Source: Rhea pennata
Lineage: Eukaryota; Chordata; Aves; Rheiformes; Rheidae
Length of the DNA stretch: 64,000 nt
Direction of reading: 5' to 3'
Assembly: GCF_028389875.1 (NCBI RefSeq)
Contig: NC_084667.1
Coordinates: forward strand, 59,622,570 to 59,686,569
Shown: one piece after another, positions 1 to 12,000 of the stretch
How the letters are laid out: every line of letters begins with the position of its first letter
How positions within the stretch are numbered: position 1 is the stretch's first letter
The notes under the pieces: model-generated
Seen by the model: only the letters and a program-made list of their open reading frames with translations
Databases searched by the model: none
Told to the model about the DNA's origin: nothing
Program-made: the position numbers and the translations under genes

Positions 1-808
1 CCGCGGGTGCGGGTCTGGGGCCAGGCCCGGGTGCGGTGCGGGTGCGGAGCTGGCGCGCACGGGCCCGCCCCCCCCCCGCTGCGCCCCGCGGCGCCGGCAG
101 GTGGCGCCCTGGTCACAGGGACGGCGCCGCGCAGCCGCCGCGGAGCTGCGCGCAGCCGCCGCCACCCGCTGCGCTGCCGGCGGGGCTCCGGCCGGTGCCG
201 GACGCTGCCCACCCGGCTGCCGGGGGGCGCGGGACTAGCTGGGGGCGGGGGGGGGAGGGGGGGCGAGGGCTGGTGAGTGGCTCCTCCGCGTCCCTCTCGG
301 GCGAAGCTAAATAAAAGAGAGAGAAAAGTGCTAAACGTGCGAGCCGCAGCGGCCGCCGAGCAGACAATTAGCTGCGAGCGTTAATTTCTCCATCTGTCGG
401 GCGCCTCCGCACTCCGCGGCGGGCCCGGCTGCCCCACCCCCCTCCCCGTTTTTCCTCCTTTCCCCCCTTTTCCCCCCACTCCTAAGGGACTCGCGTGGTC
501 CCGCGTGAAGGAGCCCGCTGCGGCGGTGCCGCCGCTTAGTGACACCGCTTCGGCACTCTCGGGTCACTAGGAAAAGCCAAAACCTCCCAACCCCGGGTGC
601 CGTCCCGCCCTGGCCGAGCCCCCCTCCCCGCACACCCCACCCCCCCGCCGGCCCCTCCTCCGCGGCCCTCCGAGCACTTCGGCAGCTTTTTTTTGCGACG
701 TGCTCCGGGGCTCCCGGTCCTTTCTCGTGCCGCCGAGGGGAGCGCACTCCTCCTCCCTCTCCCACCCCCTCTGCCGACTTCCAGCCCAAACTTTACTCCT
801 CTCGCAAC

Positions 809-829
809 ATGGGAGGCAACATCACCTAG
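809..829 (+). promoter_or_regulatory. Upstream ORF 1 in the putative KIF26A 5' UTR (6 codons)
   Basis: ATG at 809 with A at -3 and G at +4 (AACATGG), a strong initiation context. It reads MGGNIT and stops at TAG 827-829, about 180 nt before the main ATG. If transcription starts upstream of 809, it would be translated first and could reduce initiation at the KIF26A start. The transcription start is not known from sequence alone. Confidence 0.4.
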
Positions 830-928
830 CGCCGAGCCGCGGCAGCCTGCGCGGCGGGGACCGAGGAGCTGAACTTGCGGCAACCGCCGGCCCCCGCCTC
901 TGCCCCGCGTTGGCTCCCGCGCGCCGCT

Positions 929-979
929 ATGGGCACCGCGGACGGGCCGCGCCGCCGGGCGCCGCGCAGCCCGCGCTAG
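929..979 (+). promoter_or_regulatory. Upstream ORF 2 in the putative KIF26A 5' UTR (16 codons)
   Basis: ATG at 929 with G at -3 and G at +4 is followed by 15 Gly/Arg/Pro-rich codons and TAG at 977-979. The stop lies 31 nt before the main ATG at 1011, a short distance for efficient reinitiation, so it could repress KIF26A translation. That it is a uORF is read directly; a regulatory role is inferred. Confidence 0.4.
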
Positions 980-1010
980 GCTGCGGAGCGGGGCGCACTC
1001 CGCCGGCACC

Positions 1011-1064
1011 ATGATCGCGGCGGCGGGCAGCAAGGCTCCGGCACCAGAGCCCCGGGCGCCGGGG
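1011..1064 (+). CDS. KIF26A: KIF26A coding exon 1
   Basis: The start codon at 1011 has ACC before it (A at -3), a good Kozak context, and it opens 18 codons reading MIAAAGSKAPAPEPRAPG. The exon ends at a consensus donor, GTGAGT, at 1065, in phase 0. The known KIF26A protein also begins with a short poorly conserved peptide just before a VAEG-like block, which fits this exon joining to VAEG at the start of exon 2. There is no recognisable domain in these 18 residues; they are Ala/Pro-rich. The start is chosen because it is the only ATG in frame with exon 2 close to a good donor. Translation from a different first exon cannot be excluded. Confidence 0.82.
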
Positions 1065-1184
1065 GTGAGTCCACGTAACCATCCCTCCCCGACGGCTTTT
1101 TTTTTTTTTTTTTTTTTTTTTGGAGGGGGGAGGTGTTGCATTTGCAGCGAGCCGCGGCGCTGAGCTCTGCTCTCTCCTCCGCAG
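1065..1184 (+). other. KIF26A intron 1 (120 nt)
   Basis: A very short intron with donor GTGAGT at 1065 and acceptor CTCTCCTCCGCAG ending at 1184. It contains a run of 25 T at 1097-1121. Its length is a multiple of three, but the retained frame meets TGA at 1161-1163, so retention would end the protein after about 50 residues. The unbroken GC-rich flanks and homology of the joined exons support splicing. Confidence 0.8.
1097..1121 (+). repeat. T25 homopolymer inside intron 1
   Basis: Uninterrupted run of 25 T between GC-rich sequences, 32 nt after the exon 1 donor. It is unlikely to be a sequencing-neutral feature: its length is probably variable between individuals. Confidence 0.9.
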
Positions 1185-1430
1185 GTGGCGGAGGGCAGCG
1201 CGGCGCGGGAGCTCTCCCCGCGGAAGAGGCCGCCGGCCGCCGCCGAGGAGGAGCGCTGCGCCAGCCGGCCGCCGCCCGAGGGCGCGGGGGCCTCCGCGGG
1301 CGCCGAGCCGCGCCACCTGGAGCGGGCCGCGGCCGGCGGCTGGTGCCGCAGCTGCCAGGCCAAGCTGGGCGAGCTGCGGAGGCAGGCGGCGCGGCTGGCC
1401 GCCGCCGGCTGCGCGCCCGACGCCCTGCCG
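1185..1430 (+). CDS. KIF26A: KIF26A coding exon 2 (first CxxC module)
   Basis: 82 codons in phase 0 between the acceptor ending at 1184 and the donor GTAAGT at 1431. Residues 19-100 of the protein: VAEGSAAREL, then SPRKRPP, an acidic/Ala stretch, a low-complexity Gly/Ala/Pro segment, and WCRSC at residues 71-75 followed by a basic amphipathic helix (KLGELRRQAARLAAA). VAEG, SPRKR and the W-C-x2-C-x3-L-x2-L-x-R-Q-A block match the N-terminus of vertebrate KIF26A; the W-C-x2-C block is shared with KIF26B. Cys72 and Cys75 may bind zinc together with Cys129 and Cys132 of exon 3 (inference). The open frame continues to 2336 through intron sequence, but the residues after 1430 have no family similarity. 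Confidence 0.93.
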
Positions 1431-4400
1431 GTAAGTGAGCGCCGCGGCGGGCGGGCGCAGCGCCGAGCACCGCGGGGGGCGCGGGGCGGGCGCCGCGCTG
1501 CTTCGGGAGGAGAGCGGGGGGCCATTTCCAGGTGTTCAGCAGTTCAAGGATTTCCCCGTCCAGGCTCTCCGCACACGGCACCGCGCCGCTGCGAGCTCGC
1601 CGCCCGCACCGGCTGCTCGAGTGGGAGGGAAGCAGCGGCTTGGCAGGAGCAGCGCGGCGGGGCGTTAAGCGCCGGGCGAGCACGCCCGGGACACGCGCTG
1701 CACTGCGCGCTGACCCCGCGCAGGGCGCGCGGGCGCCGGGCGAGCTCGCTCTCCAGCGCCGCGGAAGTTGCTCGCAGCGGCCTTTGCCCCGGAGCCCCGT
1801 TCAGCATGTTCAAGCCTTTTATCGCAAGCTGCCGGTGGCCGCGGTTCAGCTCCTCCTTCCCAGGGGGGCATAAAATGCGGTTGAAAATCCCGCGCTCGCG
1901 TTTGGGACATGCCTGCTTTGCGTCCCTGGCAGGCAGGTTGGGAAGGGTGGTTCTGGTGGGCTTCCGCCGTCTGGAGGCTCGGGTGTACCTCGGTGCCCCC
2001 TGGGCTGGCTGCCGCCCTCGGTCTCGGTCTCGCTCGGGCTGCATCCTTCTCCGTGCGCTTGTGCCGTGTGACGGGCGCTCGCCCGTCACTGCTAGGGAAC
2101 GGGTAAAACTCACGAGCACTCCAGCGGTTTCATTTAGCACGTGTGCGGCTTTATTTGTATTATCTGCACAGGTTTTTCTTAGGTGTTTCTTTTCCCTATA
2201 TCAGAGCTCCTTAGCATTGCTTCCTGTCTCTCTTGCTTCAGTAAGAGCATGTGAAACAAAGTGCTTAAAAGGCAACACAGGTGAAAAAACACCCTGTCTT
2301 GACTGGACACCTTACGAGATCGTAAAGATTAGCTGACAGGGCAAAATGCAACAGAAAGTTGCCGTGATTCTGTTTCACGGCTCACAAAACGTGTGCTAGG
2401 GTTTTGATAACATTTGGAAGTAACATATTGTTTTCTAAACAATGCTTATCTGGATGTTTGCAAGAATGGGGGGGAGGGTCTGAAGAGGAAGCCAAACCCT
2501 GCTGACCTTCATTTTCATTCAAAGAGCTCCTGTATGATCTACAGAATTCCCACTGAATCTAAATATAGTTTTGCTTGGAAATGCATTGTGGAGCAGTGTC
2601 AGAATGCAGAGCGAGGTTTGTGTTTTCAGGCCTGATCCAAACTCCTTGGAAATCAACAGGAGTTTCTCTCTTGATTCACGAGGTCCGGAGTGAGTTCTTG
2701 TTGGTGCAGTGTAAAAGGTCGCGTGTCTTCTCTCAGTCCGAACGGCTGGATCGTTTGTTTCTTGGGTTGCCATGAGTGGTGGAAAGAAGTTTAATTTCCC
2801 ATTGCGAAGCGTGTGTGGTACCTCTCAGGGAGGAGCGCACAAAACGCTGTTCTCATCCTCGAGTGGATCTCAGCCTTAATGGGAAAGAATAGTGTCCTGT
2901 CTGCGAGTGGACCTTTGTCATGGGAAAAAAAAGCCAGGGGGGCAGGAGAGGTGGCGGGCCTTGCCCAGGTGTGCGGGTGAGGAGACCTGTGAGCAAAGGC
3001 CTGTTTGTGTGGTCTCGTTTCTGCGAGTCCCGGGGGACTTCCTTGATAAGCACTTGATGATGGGGAAATGAAGCCTCCTTTTCTGCAGGGTTTCAAAGCA
3101 TGCCTAGAGAAGTAATAAAATAGTAGTCATCACGATGTCAAAACCTTGACAAAGTTGATCACAGGGTAATAGATACCTGGAGTTTACTTGCTGAGTAGCA
3201 TACGGTAGAGTTAGGAGATAACTTTTTTAATATATTTTCAAATGGTTGTGATACTTCTAGCCTAACTGTATGGTCAAAACCCAGTCGCCCTAATGTAGTG
3301 AGCAGCTCTTCAGGAAGGAAGATGCAATAAACAGTCCTACTTATATTGCCTTCTGAGTGCGAAGTTAGCTAGCAGGAGATCAGAGTCAGTAGTTCAGATA
3401 CTCAGCTGCTGTGAATTGGCGTTAGGGGGAGAATCTGATGCAATATGCTGGCAGGTTGAGTACTGTGTAATGTTTGTGCCAGAAAGCCAGCTTGCGTTTT
3501 TTCTTTCTTTATTTCTTTAATTATATAACAAGACGTCTGAAAAAATAGCTCCTCTTGTAAGAGTTTCATGCCCATAAAATAAAAGTCGACCTCTAAGTTG
3601 TTCTGTCAAACCAAGCAGCCAGTGGATGAGTGTACACCAGCAAGGCTGCTGCTGGGAGTATGCTGCTTGCTCAAAGGATTTCTGTGTCCTCTGCCATAAT
3701 AATTAAGGGATCTTTCAGCATAGATTCAGAAAGATTTCCACACCTGGTTTAAAACTCTTTGGGAAGGTGAGTGGGTGCCTTGGAGATGAAAGAAGGGCTA
3801 GTTTCCTGCTGTTGATATCTTCACTGATGAAAGAGAGAAGTTGTATTCTTATGCGTGGGGCAGCTGACAAGGGATTGAATTGCCGTTAGAATAAAAAGCC
3901 AACATACTGTTTGTTGTCTGCAAGGATAACAAATCTAATTGCTTAAGAGGGCTATGATTCATACAGTTTATATGTTACTGTCCTTTCAATTAAAGGTATT
4001 TTAAATATATAAATAATATAAAGTTTCAGTACTCAGATGATATGCATTGATTAGAGAAGACTGTTTAGTTGTTTGTGTCTGTGAAGTTCTCCAAATCTCT
4101 GCTGACCACTGATATGAAGATACACTTCTTTGCTTATGTTAAAACTCTCAAATAAGGCTCCTTATTCCAAGATTTACTGCACCCTACACTGCCAATTCCC
4201 TTCTTTTTACTGTTGTTGTCTTTACAGTTTGCTGCCACAGTGAGGCTTGTATGCGAATTAAAATACAATTTTAATCAAGCAAGAATGGAAACAAGTAAAG
4301 TTTGGAACTGCTCATCTGTAATAATTTCAGATCATATTGCAGCATCAGTTACTGGATCATGTGTTGAAATAGTGGAAGGGGATAAAAAAGGTGTCCTGGT

Positions 4401-7223
4401 TTATTGCTAATTAAAAGTTTTGTATTTGTCTTGCAGGCTGTATGCCCGGGGAATCGGTAATGGGATATGGGATCTCTTACCTCTGGGGTTCTGGATGGAG
4501 CTGAGGCCTGGTTGTTAGTGCCTGGAAGTTGTTCCTGTTGGCAGCTGTTGGGTGATCCGTTTGGAATGAGTCGGTGGTCCCTGTCTCGCTCCCAGTTGGC
4601 AAACAGCCTTGTCACAAAACCACCACGACAATTATCACTAATTGGCATGCTCGTTGGCAGTTTCACAAGAGAGGGACTGAATGGGAATGTAGATTAAATT
4701 AGTAATAATGATACTTAGCACCTAAAATCTTCACAGTACTTCACAAATGCTAATTAATTAATTTGCGTGATGTCTCTGTGCAGTAAGCCCAAACATTTCT
4801 AAAGAGGTAATGTCACAACAAGGTGTGTGTCTCAGGAAAAAAGGGGACAGGCAGGGACTGTCCTACACAAAAGATGTATTTTTGCAGCTGTATCATTGGA
4901 ATTAAACTCTGCATTCTCTTTAGTGCAGACACAGCCATAAGGATATATGGCTACTTTAAGATTTTCTTAGTTAATCCCTTCTGAGCAGAGGAGAAAGCTC
5001 TCTAGGTATGAGGAATGTGCACCTGATACAAGTATATCTGCAGAAGTGTTTTCTACTAGTGTAACTATTTTGGCTTAAACAAAAAATCATACCCACTTAT
5101 TTTGTAACAAAAGTTATTTTTTAATCAGTACTAAAAAGAGGCCAACTTTGGAAAGTTCACTTTGCGAGTGATAAAAATTGAAGAACATGTTTCTTCCAGC
5201 TCAGGAGTTCAGATACCTAATTTCACTAGCCCAGTTCGTTGTGTTGTACCTACGACCAAGGCAGACAGATGACATTATGGGGCAAAACTGAGCATATTGT
5301 ATTATAACCTGAATTCAGCTGAGTTCTTACTCAGTTTCTGAGAGCTTCTTTTCTTTGCTTTTTTCTTTTTCCTGTCACATCTTCACTTTGCATTGCACGA
5401 GGGACACCACTGAAAGGAGATGAGGCTTCTAGGGAACCGGAGAAACAAAGGAGTGAGCACCTGCGCTCTTTCTTGCTGATGGGACATGCCATGATCTGAG
5501 GGTAGGCATGGAGAATGCTTTTCCTCCACAATTCCTTGTGTTCTCAGTTGACCAATTAAGCAGTGGTTGTGTATAAAAAAGGTCTCCTGCTGGTCCTGGC
5601 CCATGGAGAGTCTGGGTGCCCAGGACAGGTCATTCCATTAGTTGCTAACGAACCATGAATCATTTGAGGGAGCCAAGCAAGTAGCAGCCTGCTGTGTTCT
5701 TGGCAGCTCTTCCTTCTTGTGAGGTAGGTCAGCTGTGCGTTATACCAGCTAGAGCTGGAGGAAGCCTGGCTTTTCCAGAAAATGAGGAGGATAGCAGTGT
5801 CTTTAGACGTACCGTGCTGACTGGTGCAGAACATGCAGAACATGTACATGACTGTACAGATGTTGGGAAGTGTCGCGTTATTACCCATAGGCTGTGTAAC
5901 CTCCCACTTAAATCAGGCTGCTTTGGGCTGGGAATAGGTTGATTTGAGAGGATACTGATGATTGCTGGGCCTAGGTCTGAGAAGAATGGGAACAGGAGGA
6001 AAGTGCCTGTTCCTTGTTTGGTAGTGTTAATATCTGGTTATCAAGGAATGCACTGAAACTAACAGTACTCCACATTTTCAGTCTTCCACAGAGATCAGTG
6101 TTTGCCTCTGGAGTTCGGTACAGGTTTGGCCATCCCTGCTCTTGCCTGAATTGAAAGGGAGATGAAGAGCAAGGTTTTGGGCATGGCATGCTCTTTCCCA
6201 TGGGTTTCGCATGTATGTTAAATAGTCCCCCCCCATGCTTCCATGAGCAGCAGAACTAAGGAAGCATACCTTAGTTGGATATGAACATTTTGTTCATCTC
6301 CTTTGTCCTCCCTATACCACTGCATTAGTCCCAGATGTTCCCAGTTTGCCCCCCAATAAGAGACAACATGTTCTCTGGGAGCTACACACATGCTGTTTGG
6401 CTGTTAGTAAGCTAATACTCAGTGGCCATCTGGCTTTGGCGAAACAACTAATAATGGTTGGGTCCTGCCCAGCTGCTCTCACTGCCCGTTTCTGGAAGCT
6501 CTAGGACTTACTCTGAGCCTTCTGCCTCAACTTCAGATCATTTGATGGTTCAAAATTTGTTAAAGAGGACTAGCAGCAAGGATAGAGGAGGACAATACAA
6601 TCCTCATTACTTTAGAAAACCAGGCTGAAAGGGCAGGATGGAGGATTGCAGTCTGGAGGGCATGGAGCTCTAGAAGGCCCAGTCCGCTTTATTTTTCCTG
6701 CCTTGGCTGCTCTGACAGCCTGGTGTCAGTGGCTCTTCTTGCCCAGGATTAGTACCAAGAAGAACCTGCATGATGCCTAATTGTCAGTGCCTGTGTCCTC
6801 ACTGTTTGGACTGTTACATGCTTCAGAAGGCTAGGGCTGGTGCTGAATGCACAGGAGGTGGGAGTGGGTTTTGTTTGCTTAGATTTCACTTGCAGATTCC
6901 TGAGAGAGCAAGGGTTCAGTGCACGTGGGAGCATCTGTCAATGTTGGAGGTGCACAGGTGATAGATCTAAGCTTTTAGAAACAAGCCCTGACTCCTTGTG
7001 GAGTTTGTTTTCTTCCCTTGCCCATAGTTTTCTATTAATACGACAGCCCTTTTGGTTGAGTGGCATGATCATGTAGAATTGCAGAATCCAGGTGACTCTT
7101 TAGAATCACTGTGCTGAGTCTTGTGTAGCCTTGGGGTCCTCCTGTACTGGGGGTTGTTTTTCTTTTCATAGGAGGCTTTTCTGTAATTGTGTGGACGGGG
7201 ATAAGGGGAATGGGAGAATCTTG

Positions 7224-7263
<40 letters not shown>

Positions 7264-8811
7264 CAGATTCCTCTGTAGCAGAATCAGCTTTTCAGGGCAA
7301 CTTTACAAGCACTAAATGCACCTTAAAATGCTCTATATTTAAAATTTCAAAAATGTATAAGTGGAAAAGTAATGTCTGAGTTAATAAATGTGAAATTACA
7401 GGGCTTTTCTTTTGCAATGCACTTCTAATATTTAATTTTGTGAGGGAAACTCTTGCAGAGACTTGGCTGTGGAGTGCTCCGGGCTATAGGCTCAGATGTG
7501 GATTTCAGGTACGTGTACAGTCTAATAAAGGGGCTAGCAACAATGCTGCATCAGATGTGTTGACATGAGCAGGTCACTTGTTTCAGTCAATGCGGCAGTC
7601 CCCGTGCTATATTACAGGCTGCACAACCTAATTGTAATGAGCTTGCTTTAGACGTTTAGGATTTTCAAGCATGCCCTTCTAAAATACAGGTGAGCAGGAT
7701 TATTTTGCAGTACAGATGCTGGAGGCAACAGACCTTCCTCACTGGGAGATCTGAAGTGGGGGAGCTGAGGTTGTGCAATTAGCTCAAGGTACTGTGGTCT
7801 GCCGGGTAGCTGAGAGTAATTAGTATTGCTCTGGCTCTTTCTGTAGCTAATTCCTTCAGCACCCTGGCCTATTAGGAAGCAGGGAGGAAACACATAAACC
7901 ATTTCAGAATCCCAGGGGGTGGGAAAGAGCATCTGCTCCTAACATCTGAGGTTACTTTGAACCTGTTGAAAGATGTAGTAGTTGCTTTATTGTTTTTGCC
8001 AAGAGTTTCCACCTACAGTGATTCCAACCTCTGACTTGTTAAGAGCGAGGTTGTGGGAGGAACTAGTCATCCTCCTTGTCCCCAGCCCGCAGCAGCTGAT
8101 CGTGATGGTTTCTCTTGGCTTGACAGTGCCGTGCATTGCAGTAGGAATGGCTGAAACCGCCAGCAGATTTTTCTTTCCTGAGACCCGGACTGCCCACCAC
8201 ATACGCAGTTGCTGCATGGGTCTGCCGCTGCTCGGCTGCCCCGCAAGAACTGCACTATGTGAGTCCGAATCCTTTTTCGCACTGAAGGCACCGACGTAAT
8301 GAGGAGCCAGCTAACACCCGACTTTTCAGCTGGTGATGAACATCTTGTCTTGAATCACGAGCAGAGACGTTGCTTTGTCCTGCCCGGAGGAGGAGAATCT
8401 TCTATCTGGAAATGCCTGTGTGTCTGAAATGAAATATTTTTCCATCGTGGAATAAGGATGCTCTTGCCATTCTGTTGCCTGGGAATTGGATTACCTTCAT
8501 GATCTATTTTTATTTGGATATTGCTCATATGGAGTGCAGCAGACAGCTGTCTATTTGGGAATATAATATCCTTGTTTTTTTATTGAACAAAAATCTCTGG
8601 AATTTGATTTGTCTGAATACTCTGCATGTCCTCTGACCTCAGAGCTGCAGCACTGGAATAACTGTTTTGTACTTATGTTGCCAATATATCCCGGAACAGA
8701 AGGTGTTTGGGGGAAGGCAGGAGTCTGCTATATGCCATTGGCTGGGCCTGTGATCAGGAAAGGGCTGATTTCTGTCACAAATCTCTATTAGTTTTGTAAG
8801 GTCTTTCAGAG
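1431..8811 (+). other. Intron 2, first part: mostly unique sequence
   Basis: The first about 420 bases remain CpG-rich (promoter island edge); the rest is ordinary AT-rich intron. I see no exon with family similarity, no RNA gene and no full repeat. The only conspicuous element is the T38 tract at 7226-7263. Short open frames on both strands (up to about 110 codons) look random: no initiation context, no domains, no splice-compatible phase. Confidence 0.7.
7226..7263 (+). repeat. T38 homopolymer followed by CAG
   Basis: Uninterrupted run of 38 T, immediately followed by CAG at 7264-7266. On the sense strand it forms a perfect-looking polypyrimidine tract and AG acceptor, though no convincing exon follows. 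It could also be the tail of an antisense poly(A)-bearing retrocopy, but I do not recognise the adjacent sequence. Confidence 0.9.
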
Positions 8812-9050
8812 CAGTAGCGAAGGAGAGGAAATGTTGGGCCTTCGAGGGCTGCCATGTCTGCAGGTAGCACTGGAACAGGTTGCCCAGAGAGGTTGTGGAG
8901 CCTCCTTCTCTGGAGATATTCGAAGCCTGCCTGGATGCAACCCTGTCTAACAAGCTGTAGGTGACCCTGCTTGAGCAGGGAGGTTGGACTAGATGATCTC
9001 CAGAGGTCCCTTCCAACCTCAACCTGTTGAGGTTTGGTGATTCTGTGATC
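8812..9050 (+). mobile_element. CR1 LINE fragment, 3' end, sense orientation
   Basis: Hallmark CR1 3'-end sequence: GCACTGGAACAGGTTGCCCA, GTGGAGCCTCCTTCTCTGGA, the block around CTGCTTGAGCAGGGAGGTTG, then GACTAGATGATCTCCAGAGG and TTCCAACC, ending in the terminal GATTCTGTGAT. The copy is 5'-truncated, as is normal for CR1, and is missing the whole coding part. It is the best preserved CR1 in the window. There is a small insertion (GTTGAGGTTTGGT) just before the terminal repeat. Its left boundary is approximate. Confidence 0.95.
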
Positions 9051-12000
9051 TCCCACTGGCTTTGTCAACGGGAAGAGCCGTGTCCCATCAGGACATCGAG
9101 TAAGGATGCAGGACCTGAGTTTACTCTCTAGACCTGTCACAGACTTTGTGCATGAATTTGGGCAAATGGTTTAATATCTCTGTGCTTATTTCCTCCTTTG
9201 TCCAAGAAGGATAAAGTTCTTCCATCCTTTGTTTGTTTTCAGTGAAAATTTATTTTGTGTGGTGGGGACTCTCTCTTGCTATCAGTTTGACAGCACTGAG
9301 CATCATGGACTGCTGGTCTTAGATGGGCTGTCTGACTGCTGGGGACCTCAGATAATCCAGGAAAATAGAAACTGGAAAATCCTGAAGTCCTGAAAATCTG
9401 TCCGGTTAGCAAAGAGGGGGTGTGGTGAGGCAGTGGAGGGGGCTGTGGTGCTGCAGAGGGTGTCCAGGTGATGTGGAGCTTGTGCAAGTAGCAGCTTTAT
9501 GACCAGCCCAGGAGGGCAGATGAGAGCCGTAATGATCGTGTCTAGAAGGAGCTCATCTGCACCGTGAGGCGGTGCGGCGAAACTAGAAAGCTGCATTGTG
9601 GCAGCCTGGCATGTCCTTGCCGTGGATCAGGAACTCTTGAGTGCCTTCAGTCCCTCATGCTGCTATTGAAATTTATGCTGAAGTATGCTCCTTACTATTT
9701 TTTTCATTAAAAATGTATTATTTTTAAGTGGAAAAAAGAATTTGCAGAGAAAGCTAAAAGCAAAGCATTCAGACAATTATCCCAAGCAAAGAGAGGATGT
9801 CACTTTGCAGCAGTAATGTATTTTTCTTTAAAGTATGTAAAACTGAATGTAAACTTTCAGTGTATAGTTATTTTGACTGAATTCTTTACTTGGAAGCTGC
9901 ATGAATTTTTAAGGCGTCCAAGTGGCAGATGTTCATTTCCATGCTGGAAAAAGAATGTTTAACCGGTATAAATATAATGATCTATTCCAGGCAGCTTATT
10001 GCCGTTGCTGCATGTTTATTTTGTCACTAAGAGTCTGGCTGTAGTGCGTGTATCAGCCTCCTGTAGGGTGAATCAGCGAAATCTCAACGCTTGCTTGCAA
10101 AAAAGGCTTAGGTGCACACAATTATCCTTCTGTCTGAGCCAGGCCTTAAAACGAGCCTTTGATCCGCGCTCCTGGAATTTGGCAGGGAGCTCCGAGTTTT
10201 GGCTGGGGACGGAGGGGAATTACCATATGTCAATACCTGCGCGGGGTAGATTGGAACGCCGGGCGGCTGTGGGAAAATGATCAATTTTCATTTAGCTCTT
10301 AGCAAATCTTCTCCTAACGTTGCTGAGGGATTTTTGCGCTGCTCACTGAACAAGATGGGAAGTTTTGTTGGAACAAAACTGGAACGTGCTACCTCTGGCT
10401 AGGCTGAGCGTTGACTGGCTTGCAGTGTTAGATGTGGAAGTGAAGCATCAACCCCAGCTTTTGCAGCGTCTAAAAGATTACGTTTTAATGTGTTTCCTGT
10501 TTTACCACATCATGCAATTTGTTACAGCATGGTTTGTGTCACCGTCAGTGCGTATATATTGATCAGTGCTGATTACACTGTAGATGGGCAGCATTTGGCT
10601 TGGTGTTTAAACAGTCATTTGGGAAGTCAGATGTGTCCAGTTTCTATATACTCATTTCGTTGCATGATGTTGTTCCTGTTGTGTGTTGTAGTACATGTAT
10701 TCTGGACTTCAGAGTTCAGCAGTTTCTTACACCATAACATGTAGCTTTATCAGGTATAATTTTTGGCAGGGGTGGACTGCTTTTGCCTCTTACGTGGCTC
10801 TTAAGCAGTTCAGATGCAGCAGTTGTGCCCAGCCTGCATCACGCAGCCCTCAGCAAAGCTGTGCAGCTGAGTTTTCTGTGGCTCCGTGCAGGGAAGCGAT
10901 CTTGCAGGGTGCTGACATTAGCAGCACAGGGCCATGCTGGTGCTCAGCTGATTCCTGTCCCAAGAAAGAGCAGCTGTCAGAACATGAAGACACGTAAGTG
11001 GCTCGTATGATCAGGAAATCTGGCCATCCTTGTTTCTTGTTAATTTACTACTTTTAGGTCCTTCTGCACTGCTTGTAATGGTATGGTGAAAGCATTCAAG
11101 CCCTTTCTGATGTAAGGGCTTGGGCCCTCTTTGAGTACTGGTGCTGTGTCGGACCCTATCTTTAGCACCAATTTGGCTGCCATGAGTAGTGTAAAAGCAC
11201 TTGTATCTGCTGCCTAACTGCAGCTGGCTATAGCAAACAACTGCCAAGTTTCCAGGAGAAAAATGGCTGAGAGCCAGACCAAATAAATGCATTTAGTGCT
11301 CTTCTCATAGGGGCTTTGGTAGACTTTGGTGTTGAGAAGCCAAGAGCTTGCAGCAGCAGGCCTCCAGGGAGGAGGAGGAAGCCAAGCTGGACCTCTCGTG
11401 AGACTCTCCCACTGTCCATGCATGCCCTAAAGCTGAGTGCCTTTGGGGGAAAAGAAGTGTTCTTACACCACTGCCTGGCCCTGGGCTGTCTTGTCCCAAG
11501 CAAACGGTCCTAAGTGATGAGGAATAAACTTGCTCTGCGTTCCTGGTGGGAATCACAGCGACCTTTGAAGGATGGAGGCGCAGGTGCATTTCCCACCTCC
11601 TTTCAGGGCTATGCCTCTGCTCCTTTGCTAAACTGCGGGCAAGCAGATGGGAGAGCTGGTTTGTCCCAAATACCACTCTTAAGACGAGGTGTCTTTTAGC
11701 CTTTTATGAACTATGAGTGTTGCAGAATTTCTGTGAACTAAAATATCTTGAAATCTATGTTGTGGGTGAAACATGGACCAAAATTTTCCTTGTAGCTTAC
11801 AATTAAATAGAAAGTTAAAACTAGGCCTACAATCTCCAGTTAAAATGATCAGGTGTTAGTGTAGCTTTATAGCTGTGAACACAGAAGTCAGCTATTTCGC
11901 TCTCTCTTGCTGAAGATTACGTTGTAAAGAAAGGAGAATGTATCTGACATTCCTCCAACAAGCTCTCACAAGGGTAATTTTGTGTGGATGATTGAGTGGC

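Larger units (their letters stand above)
1..1850 (+). promoter_or_regulatory. KIF26A: CpG-island promoter and 5' UTR region of KIF26A
   Basis: This stretch is extremely GC- and CpG-rich, with GC-box-like runs (for example near 241-260 and 600-610), and it grades into AT-richer sequence after about 1850. It surrounds coding exons 1 and 2, as expected for a CpG-island promoter of a vertebrate developmental gene. A TATA-like stretch, TAAATAAAAG, lies at about 308-317, but CpG-island promoters often start dispersedly, so I do not assign a start site. Long open frames on both strands here are by-products of the GC content. The left edge may lie outside the window. Confidence 0.85.

Noticed and set aside
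536..1525. 329-codon minus-strand open frame across the CpG island
   Set aside because: Stops are rare in GC-rich DNA. It overlaps real KIF26A exons, is Arg/Ala/Pro low-complexity and encodes a poly-Lys from the T25 tract. No domain or family similarity.
1185..2336. 383-codon + strand open frame starting at GTG 1185
   Set aside because: Only the first 82 codons are KIF26A exon 2. After the donor GTAAGT at 1431 the rest is intron with no similarity.
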